A DNA stretch of 23,344 bases from the NCBI GenBank assembly GCA_035532755.1, contig DATKQI010000223.1, forward strand, positions 1-23,344, given 5' to 3'. Under the pieces are notes generated by a model that was not told the DNA's origin, searched no databases, and saw only the letters and a list, made by a program, of their open reading frames with translations. The position numbers and the translations under genes were made by a program. The DNA is from DATKQI01 sp035532755 (GTDB lineage: Bacteria > Pseudomonadota > Alphaproteobacteria > Acetobacterales > Acetobacteraceae). The first letter of the stretch is position 1. Every line of letters starts with the position of its first letter. This document shows, piece after piece, positions 17,965 to 23,344 of this stretch.

Positions 17965-18978
17965 TCACGCCATCGCCTGGGACTGGTTGAACACATGCGT
18001 GTAGCCGAACAGGCCGGCCGAGCCGCCGGTATGCACGAACACGATGTTCTCGCCCTTGGTGAAGTGGCCCTTGCGGATCAGGTCGATCAGCCCGGCCATG
18101 CCCTTGCCGGAATAGACAGGGTCCAGGAATATCCCTTCGAGCCGGGCAGTCAGCGTCACCGCCTCGACCATGCCGTCGGTGGGTATTCCGTATCCGGCGC
18201 CGACATAGTCGCTGTTCGCGGCCACGGCCGCCCGATCGATGCCGCCGCGCACGCCCAGCCGTTCGGCGGTCGCCTGGGCAAGGCGATGGACATTCTCTTC
18301 CTGCTTGTCCTTCGGTGCGCGCACGCTGATGCCGAGCACGCCGATGCCGCTGTTCATGCCCTGCAACCCGGCGAGCAGCCCGGCCTGGGTGCCGGTACTG
18401 CCGGTCGCGTGCACCACGCGGTCGATGCGCAGGCCTGTCTCGTTCGCCTGGTTCACCATCTCGATCGCTGAGGCGACATAGCCGAGGGCGCCGGTGGTGT
18501 TCGATCCGCCGCCGGGAATCACGTAAGGCTTCTTCCCCTGGGCGCGCAGCTTGTCGGCCAGCGTTTCCATCTCGGCCTGCATATCCGCCCCGCTCGGCCG
18601 GTCTTCGAGGGATGCGCCCAGCAGGCGATCCAGGAATACGTTGCCGCTGTTCAGATATTCCGGCTCCGGATCGGCGACGCGATGTTCCAGCAGGCCGGTG
18701 AACCCCATGCCCATCCGGGCCGCGGCGGCGGCGGTCTGGCGCACGTGGTTGGATTGAACGGCCCCCTGGGTGATGACGTGATCGGCCCCCAGCGCGCGGG
18801 CCTCGCCCATCAGGAATTCGAGCTTGCGCGTCTTGTTGCCGCCGGTGGCAAGGCCGGTGCAATCGTCGCGCTTGATCCACAGTTGCGGGCCGCCGAGATG
18901 CCGGGTGAGGTTCGGCATCGGCTCCAGCGGTGTCGGGGCGTGACAGAAGGCCACGCGCGGAAAACGGGACAGGAGCAT
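17965..18978 (-). CDS. PLP-dependent D-cysteine desulfhydrase / L-cysteate sulfo-lyase family enzyme
   Basis: The family uses pyridoxal phosphate to split D-cysteine (to pyruvate, sulfide and ammonia) or L-cysteate (to pyruvate, sulfite and ammonia); ACC deaminase is a relative. The product has 337 residues, the usual length. It opens RFPRVAFCHAPTPLEPM and has the PLP lysine in LWIKRDDCTGLATGGNKTRK. Other blocks are GAVQSNHVRQTAAAAA, VIPGGGSNTTGALGY (phosphate loop), HATGSTGTQAGLLAGL and DPVYSGKGMAGLIDLIRKG. The last blocks resemble CuyA (L-cysteate lyase) as much as DcyD, so I do not choose between them. ATG 18978 is preceded by GGGAAGAA. A LysR-type regulator ends 72 bases upstream on the same strand and is a likely controller. 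Confidence 0.88.
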   Translation of the reverse strand: MLLSRFPRVAFCHAPTPLEPMPNLTRHLGGPQLWIKRDDCTGLATGGNKTRKLEFLMGEARALGADHVITQGAVQSNHVRQTAAAAARMGMGFTGLLEHRVADPEPEYLNSGNVFLDRLLGASLEDRPSGADMQAEMETLADKLRAQGKKPYVIPGGGSNTTGALGYVASAIEMVNQANETGLRIDRVVHATGSTGTQAGLLAGLQGMNSGIGVLGISVRAPKDKQEENVHRLAQATAERLGVRGGIDRAAVAANSDYVGAGYGIPTDGMVEAVTLTARLEGIFLDPVYSGKGMAGLIDLIRKGHFTKGENIVFVHTGGSAGLFGYTHVFNQSQAMA

Positions 18979-19050
18979 CGGTTTCTTCCCAGGCTGCCAG
19001 GCCCGAAGGCTACGACCCGCCGTGCCGGGCCGGCCAATGCCGGCTCTGCA

Positions 19051-19983
19051 TCAGCCCATGTTGCGGCTCGCGTGGCGCGTGCTCAGCAGCGCCCAGATGC
19101 GTTCCACCAGCCGGTTATGGTTGGCGGCGGCCCGATGAAGCCGGACGTCCAGCCCGGTTTCCCACAGGGCCACAGCACCGTCCGGGGCGGCGCTGACCAG
19201 CCGTCCATCGGCAATCTCCGCCGCAGCCGCGCTTTCGGGCAGCCAGCCCACGCCGCGGCCGGCCAGCATCATCGCCTTCAGCGCCGCTGCCATGTCCGTC
19301 TCGTAGCAGCGCCACAGATGCGGCGGGGCAGGCGGATTCTCCAGCACCGCCTCGACCGCGCGGCTGAGAAAGATCGACGGCGTATAGGCGAGGTAGGGCA
19401 GTGGCCGCTCCGCGGTGCCCGGCAAGGTGTAGCGGGGGTGGCCGTTCGCATCGGGCGCGCAGAGCGGCACCACCCGGTCCGAGTCGATCGTGAGAAACGG
19501 GTAGCGGTCGGCATCCAGCCCGGCGGGGAGCGTGGGGTGAGAGTAGCCCAGCAGCAGGTCGCACCCGCCTTCGGCCAGCAGCGTCATGCCGTCATGCGCG
19601 TTGGTGGCGATCACGCGCGCGGTGATGCCGGCGAGCGCGGGGCCAAGCTCGTCCAGCCAGCGAGGGAAATACGTGACCGACAGGGTATGGGAGGTGGCGA
19701 TGGCGATCGTCCGGCCGGGCAGCATCTGTCGCCCGCGAATCGTCGCGCGCGTATCCTTCAATTGGCGCAACATGTCCTGCGCGGTCGGCAGAAAGGTCTG
19801 TCCGGCCACTGTGAGGGTGGTCGGAAACAGGCTGCGGTCGATCAGCTCGGTGCCGATCCATGCCTCCAGCGCCTGGATGCGCCGGCTGAAAGCGGGCTGG
19901 GTGACGTGCCGCGCGGCGGCGGCGCGGGAGAAGCTGCGCGTCTCCGCCACGGCCACGAAATCCTCTAGCCATTTCAGATCCAT
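19051..19983 (-). CDS. LysR-family transcriptional regulator, HypT/YjiE-like
   Basis: The product has 310 residues. The N-terminal winged helix-turn-helix is typical (LKWLEDFVAVAETRSFSRAA, HVTQPAFSRRIQALEAWIG), followed by a linker helix and a LysR effector-binding domain from about residue 85 (GRTIAIATSHTLSVTYFPRWL, GRGVGWLPESAAAAEI). The wording of both halves resembles E. coli HypT (YjiE), a hypochlorite-responsive LysR protein; that is recall, not a computed match. I chose ATG 19983 because GGAG lies eight bases upstream; ATG 20004 would add seven residues. It precedes the cysteine desulfhydrase-type gene on the same strand, unlike the usual divergent LysR layout. It is separated from the cupin gene by a hairpin (CGCGGC/GCCGCG, 20024-20040). 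Confidence 0.92.
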   Translation of the reverse strand: MDLKWLEDFVAVAETRSFSRAAAARHVTQPAFSRRIQALEAWIGTELIDRSLFPTTLTVAGQTFLPTAQDMLRQLKDTRATIRGRQMLPGRTIAIATSHTLSVTYFPRWLDELGPALAGITARVIATNAHDGMTLLAEGGCDLLLGYSHPTLPAGLDADRYPFLTIDSDRVVPLCAPDANGHPRYTLPGTAERPLPYLAYTPSIFLSRAVEAVLENPPAPPHLWRCYETDMAAALKAMMLAGRGVGWLPESAAAAEIADGRLVSAAPDGAVALWETGLDVRLHRAAANHNRLVERIWALLSTRHASRNMG

Positions 19984-20059
19984 CGCCCGCTCCGCCGGCC
20001 CCATGCGCCGACGGCACTCTTCGCGCGGCGGGAAGCCGCGTCAAATGATGGCGGCGGAG

Positions 20060-20410
20060 TCAGGCCGCTTCGCCGCCCTCCGGCCCGTAGAAGATGACCC
20101 AGACGCCGAAATCATCGGAGAAATCGACGAAGCGATGCTCCACGTCGGCACCGACGAACAAGGCATCGCCGGGCGCGAAGGCCATGCGCTCGCCGGCGCG
20201 CACGAACCAGCCGTGCCCCGAGACGACGACATACACTTCGTCGCGCGTGTGCGGCGTCTGCGGGTCGGTGCCGCGCGGGGCGTACCAGCGCAGTTCAAGC
20301 GATCCGTGCCGCAGCAGCAGCGCTGAACTGCGGCCCGGTTCCGACGGTGCCGCGCGAGCGGCGGCCAGCGCGAGCAGCGCCGGAGGCTGGGGGTGGGCGG
20401 GTGCGGCCAT
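20060..20410 (-). CDS. Cupin-domain protein
   Basis: The product has 116 residues with one cupin barrel at about residues 35-110. Motif 1 is PHTRDEVYVVVSGHGWF (His54, Glu58 as likely metal ligands). Motif 2 is FAPGDALFVGADVEHRF (His92). The second His of the usual HxH pair is Arg here, so metal binding may be weaker or altered. No enzyme activity can be assigned. Its ATG shares a base with the upstream stop (TGATG arrangement, 20408-20412), which implies coupled translation with the FMN-barrel gene and a joint role with it. Confidence 0.85.
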   Translation of the reverse strand: MAAPAHPQPPALLALAAARAAPSEPGRSSALLLRHGSLELRWYAPRGTDPQTPHTRDEVYVVVSGHGWFVRAGERMAFAPGDALFVGADVEHRFVDFSDDFGVWVIFYGPEGGEAA

Positions 20411-21066
20411 CAGGCCAGCACCAGCCGGTGCAGGGCGGGTGGCACCGGCGTATCCGCCGGCAGCCGCGCATCCGGCGCAGGCGATCCGGTGACAAGGCGC
20501 ACCGGCACCACGCCAGCCCAGCAGGGCAGGGCGTAATCGGCCTCATCGTCCACCGGGTTGCCGGTGCGGATCTTGGCGGAGCATTCGTCGAGCGGCATGC
20601 GCAGCACGGTCGTGGCCTTCATCTCCTGCGCGTTCGGTGCACGCACCTCGTTCCACCGGCCCGGCGCGACACGATTGGTGAACGCCTCCAGCGCGGCAGA
20701 TTTGTGGTCGGGGTCCACGACCGGCATGGCCGTGCCCAGCACCATCACCGAGCGGTAGTTCATCGAATGGTGAAACGCCGACCGCGCCAGCACCAGCCCG
20801 TCGAGATGGGTGACGGTGAGGCACGCGGAAATGCCGCCCGTAAGATTGCGCAGCATCCGGCTGGCCGACGAGCCGTGCCAATACACCGCATCGCCTTCCC
20901 GCCAGTACGCGGTGGGCGTGACGTAGGGCTGCCCATCGACCACGTAACCCACGTGGCAGATGAGCCCGGCATCCAGGATCGCCCGCACCGTTTCCAGATC
21001 GTAGTGGCCGCGCTTGGGCATGCGGCGCACCCTGGTGCGGCTGGTTCGGGGCGTGGCAGGCGTCAT
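20410..21066 (-). CDS. Pyridoxamine 5'-phosphate oxidase-like FMN split-barrel protein
   Basis: The product has 218 residues. It shows the split-barrel pattern of the 'flavin-nucleotide-binding' branch of the PNPOx superfamily: RGHYDLETVRAILDAGLICH near the start, VDGQPYVTPTAYWREGDAVY, WHGSSASRML (cofactor-contact region), CLTVTHLDGLVLARSAFHHS and MNYRSVMVLGTA. These proteins bind FMN, or in some branches F420 or haem; the substrate is unknown, and true PdxH activity should not be assumed. The start codon is at 21066 with GAGGAGA upstream. It diverges from a MocR-type regulator, the classic layout for a MocR target. The cupin gene overlaps its stop by one base. Confidence 0.88.
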   Translation of the reverse strand: MTPATPRTSRTRVRRMPKRGHYDLETVRAILDAGLICHVGYVVDGQPYVTPTAYWREGDAVYWHGSSASRMLRNLTGGISACLTVTHLDGLVLARSAFHHSMNYRSVMVLGTAMPVVDPDHKSAALEAFTNRVAPGRWNEVRAPNAQEMKATTVLRMPLDECSAKIRTGNPVDDEADYALPCWAGVVPVRLVTGSPAPDARLPADTPVPPALHRLVLA

Positions 21067-21108
21067 GAAAGGCGTCTCCTCATGGCGGACGGGCTCAGCC
21101 TATCCGAT

Positions 21109-21156
21109 ACTGGATTGTCTAAAAGAGCCAGTTTTCTTATTTTGACCAGACCAGTT
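21109..21156. promoter_or_regulatory. ACTGG half-sites and a promoter in the MocR divergent spacer
   Basis: Three copies of one half-site lie in the 100-base spacer: ACTGG at 21109-21113, and its inverse CCAGT at 21128-21132 and 21151-21155 (the last two extend to CCAGTT). The first two form an inverted pair with 14 bases between. A plausible plus-strand promoter, TTGTCT (21115-21120), 17 bases, TATTTT (21138-21143), is threaded through them. MocR regulators are known to bind repeated half-sites in such divergent spacers, so this is a likely operator for the adjacent regulator. Binding is inference. Confidence 0.5.
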
Positions 21157-21166
21157 GGAAAAACCC

Positions 21167-22669
21167 ATGCCCCGCCAGGCCAGCAAGGCCATGCCGATCG
21201 ACCTCGCTCTGGATCGTGCGGCCGCGGTGCCGCTGCATCGCCAGATCTACGGACAGATTTGCAACGCGGTGCTGCGCGGCCGGCTGACACCAGGATTGCT
21301 GCTGCCATCATCCCGCACCCTGGCGGGCGAACTGCATTGCGCCCGCAGCACCGTGCTGCTGGCGTTCGAGCAGTTGACGGCGGAGGGCTACGTAGAAGCC
21401 GATCGCGGCGGCGGCACTTTCGTCGCCCGGCGCCTGCCGGAGGATCTGCTGACCAGCGAGGCGGCTGCGAGCGCCCCATCCGGGCCGGGGCCGGCCATCT
21501 CCGTCGCGCCGCGCCTGTCGCAATTTGCGGCCGCGGTATCCGGCATGGAGCAGCGGCCGATCCGCGGTCCGGGGCCGTTCGCACCCGGCGTGCCCGATAC
21601 GGCCGCATTCCCTTTCGCATTGTGGGCGAGGCTGTTGGCGGAGAGTTGGCAGCGCCCGGCCGAGGCGCTGACAGCCCGATGGGACCCGGCCGGGGACGCG
21701 GCCTTGCGCACCGCGATCGCCACCTATCTGCGCGCGGTGCGGGGGCTGGAGTGCGGCGCGCATCAGGTGATCGTCACCGCCGGCTCCGATCACGGCATGC
21801 GGCTGGCCCAGCTTCTGCTGCTGGATCGCGGCGACAGTGCCTGGATCGAGGAACCTGGTTATCGCCGGACACGGGCGCTGCTGCAGATGGAAGGCGTGGC
21901 GCCGATCGCCGTGCCGGTCGATGCCGAGGGGCTGGTCGTGGCGATCGGCCGAACCCTGGCGCCGACGGCGAGGCTCGCCGTGGTCACGCCGTCGCACCAG
22001 TATCCGCTGGGCGCGGTCATGAGCCTGCGGCGACGGATCGAGTTGCTCGACCATGCGGCGGAGGCCGGCATGTGGATCGTGGAGGACGACTACGACAGCG
22101 AGTTCCGCTACGCCGGCCGGCCGCTGGCGCCGCTGCAGGCGCTGGAGGCCGGGCGCGGTGGGGCGCGGCGCGTGATCTACCTTGGCACCTTCTCGAAGCT
22201 GCTGTTTCCGGCGCTGCGGCTTGGCTACCTCGTCGCGCCGGAGGGGCTGGCCCGATTGTTCGAAAACGCGGCACGCCAGCTTGATCCGGGCCCCTCTCCC
22301 CTCGCGCAGCCGGCGTTGGCGCGGTTCATCGCGGAGGGGCATTTCGCCGCGCATCTGCGGCGCATGCGGCTGGTCTATGCGGCGCGGCAGGCGGTGCTGA
22401 TCGCCGCCGCCGGGCAGCATTTGGCCGGATTGCTCGATCTCGCGCCGGACCCGGCCGGGCTGCACCTGGTTGCCGGGCTTGCCGATGCCGGCCGAAGCGA
22501 TGTGCCGCTTTCGCTGCGGGCCGAGCGCGGCGGGCTGCATCTGCCGCCGTTGTCCCGCTATTTCACGGGCGCCCCCACGCGGCAAGGCCTGCTCGTGGGC
22601 TATGCCGCGACGAGCGAAGCCGAGATCGCCCCGGCGGTTCAACGGCTGGCGATGCTGCTGCGAGAGTAG
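21167..22669 (+). CDS. MocR/PdxR-type transcriptional regulator (GntR helix-turn-helix plus aminotransferase-like domain)
   Basis: The product has 500 residues. A GntR-type winged helix covers about residues 15-85 (PLHRQIYGQICNAVLRGRL, LLPSSRTLAGELHCARSTVL, EGYVEADRGGGTFVARR). A linker leads to a class I aminotransferase-like domain (about 130-500) that uses PLP as sensor or cofactor: VTAGSDHGMRLAQLLLLD, VTPSHQYPLGAVMSLRRR, VEDDYDSEFRY and the PLP lysine in YLGTFSKLLFPALRLGY (Lys344). I chose ATG 21167 with GGAA just upstream; a TTG at 21155 would add four residues. It is divergent from the FMN-barrel/cupin pair, its likely target. A role in vitamin B6 control (PdxR proper) is possible but unproven, because no pdx synthesis gene is present here. 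Confidence 0.93.
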   Translation: MPRQASKAMPIDLALDRAAAVPLHRQIYGQICNAVLRGRLTPGLLLPSSRTLAGELHCARSTVLLAFEQLTAEGYVEADRGGGTFVARRLPEDLLTSEAAASAPSGPGPAISVAPRLSQFAAAVSGMEQRPIRGPGPFAPGVPDTAAFPFALWARLLAESWQRPAEALTARWDPAGDAALRTAIATYLRAVRGLECGAHQVIVTAGSDHGMRLAQLLLLDRGDSAWIEEPGYRRTRALLQMEGVAPIAVPVDAEGLVVAIGRTLAPTARLAVVTPSHQYPLGAVMSLRRRIELLDHAAEAGMWIVEDDYDSEFRYAGRPLAPLQALEAGRGGARRVIYLGTFSKLLFPALRLGYLVAPEGLARLFENAARQLDPGPSPLAQPALARFIAEGHFAAHLRRMRLVYAARQAVLIAAAGQHLAGLLDLAPDPAGLHLVAGLADAGRSDVPLSLRAERGGLHLPPLSRYFTGAPTRQGLLVGYAATSEAEIAPAVQRLAMLLRE

Positions 22670-22676
22670 CTTGCGG

Positions 22677-22709
22677 CCCGGCGGGCGGAACGCTAGAAGC
22701 GCCGCCGGG
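22677..22709. repeat. 8-bp GC inverted repeat after the MocR gene
   Basis: CCCGGCGG (22677-22684) and CCGCCGGG (22702-22709) are perfect inverted copies with a 17-base loop, placed between the regulator stop (22669) and tRNA-Val (22713). It could end regulator transcription, but no T-run follows. Confidence 0.4.
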
Positions 22710-22712
22710 ACC

Positions 22713-22787
22713 GGGCGCGTAGCTCAGCGGGAGAGCACCACCTTGACACGGTGGGGGTCACAGGTTCAATCCCTGTCGCGCCCACCA
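22713..22787 (+). tRNA. tRNA-Val(GAC)
   Basis: A 75-base cloverleaf folds by eye. The acceptor stem pairs GGGCGCG with CGCGCCC. The D-stem is GCTC/GAGC. The anticodon stem is CCACC/GGTGG with loop TTGACAC, so the anticodon GAC is at 22745-22747. The T-arm is ACAGG-TTCAATC-CCTGT. The discriminator A and an encoded CCA (22785-22787) follow. Confidence 0.97.
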
Positions 22788-22800
22788 GTTTCCTGAATTT

Positions 22801-23344
22801 TCAAATAGTTGACGATTGCGGCAGGGCGGCACGAACCGCCTGGAGCAGGATCGTGGCGAGCCGCGCGACCGGCGGTGCCGGATCCATGCTGGCCAGATGC
22901 AAAGCCAGGAAAAGCGAGGGAAGTTCCGGCAAGGCAGCTTCGCCGGGGCCAAGCGCCCGCACATTCGGCGGCAGGCCGGCGCATGTGCGCAGGGTAAGCC
23001 CCAGCCCCGCCGCCGCCGCGGCCCAAAGCCCGCCGAGATTCGGGCTGGTGAAGGCGATCCGCCAGGGAATGCCGGCATGGTCGAGCGCGGCCGTAGCCGC
23101 GGCACGGAACAGGCAGGGCGCTTCGAACACCAGGAGCGGCAGCGGTTCATCGTCCTGTCCGCGCCAGGCTTCGCCTGCTCCCGCGGCACCGATCCAGTGC
23201 ATCGGCAGCTCGGCCACGTGTTCGGTGCGCACGGCGCCGTTTCCGCCACCCCATGTGAGCGCGAGGTCGAGGCGGCCGGACTCCACGCGCTCCAGCAGTT
23301 CCGCATTGCGGGCAACTCTGGCTTCGATCCGCACCTTGGGGTGG
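22801..23344 (-). CDS. LysR-family regulator, effector-binding domain (5' end outside the window)
   Basis: The open frame runs in from the right edge for about 180 residues. It begins mid-protein with HPKVRIEARVARNAELLERV and continues GRLDLALTWGGGNGAVRTEH, the first part of a LysR effector-binding domain. It then has a PLLVFEAPCLFR strand and the late GLWAAAAAGLGLTLRTCAGL hinge block. The DNA-binding part must lie outside the window. A GTG at 23334 could be mistaken for a start, but the HPKV stretch before it belongs to the family pattern, so the gene is cut by the window, not short. The stop is 13 bases after tRNA-Val on the opposite strand. Its targets are unknown. Confidence 0.88.
   Translation of the reverse strand, partial: HPKVRIEARVARNAELLERVESGRLDLALTWGGGNGAVRTEHVAELPMHWIGAAGAGEAWRGQDDEPLPLLVFEAPCLFRAAATAALDHAGIPWRIAFTSPNLGGLWAAAAAGLGLTLRTCAGLPPNVRALGPGEAALPELPSLFLALHLASMDPAPPVARLATILLQAVRAALPQSSTI

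Noticed and set aside
20347..22284. 645-codon plus-strand frame over the PNPOx-like and MocR genes
   Set aside because: It runs antisense to one good gene and out of frame in another, so it is a composition artefact.

Overview
This is ordinary chromosomal DNA from a high-GC alphaproteobacterium, most likely an acetic-acid-bacterium relative (Acetobacteraceae/Rhodospirillales). That placement is inference from base composition, from the order ssb-gyrA-coaD-cyclophilin, from an alphaproteobacterial-type LexA box (GTTC-N7-GTTC), and from a Paracoccus-type Gfa. I saw no phage, IS, CRISPR or defence genes. No base counts or database searches were run.

Positions 1-7463 are a housekeeping block. 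A 3'-truncated uvrA (minus) diverges from ssb across a short spacer that holds a LexA-type SOS box. ssb is followed on the plus strand by gyrA, coaD (overlapping gyrA) and an exported-looking cyclophilin, then tRNA-Lys(UUU).

Positions 7464-9768 carry two tiny lipoprotein genes (minus), one resembling the EexN family, and a solitary family-5 solute-binding protein (plus). Positions 9769-15821 are all on the minus strand and read, in order of transcription: a small protein made almost only of a 'YL..xPDVA..HY..G..EGR' repeat, a GT2 glycosyltransferase with one copy of the same repeat, a GT4 glycosyltransferase broken by a one-base frameshift, and a large MscS-type channel. The first two overlap by 4 bp (ATGA). 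Upstream is the only long gene-free stretch (15822-16402), which is AT-richer and holds a candidate promoter and a 13-bp palindrome.

Positions 16403-21066 carry gfa (glutathione/formaldehyde, plus) facing a minus-strand series. In order of transcription the series is an FMN split-barrel protein, a cupin, a HypT-like LysR regulator, a D-cysteine desulfhydrase/L-cysteate lyase family enzyme and an N-formylglutamate amidohydrolase. A MocR-type regulator (GntR plus aminotransferase fold) diverges from the FMN protein, with ACTGG half-sites between them. tRNA-Val(GAC) follows it, and the window ends inside a second LysR gene.

The best candidates for a second look are the repeat protein/GT2/GT4 surface-glycan operon with its frameshift, the EexN-like lipoprotein pair lacking any conjugation genes, and the three regulatory spacers. 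None of these amounts to a clearly new system on sequence alone.
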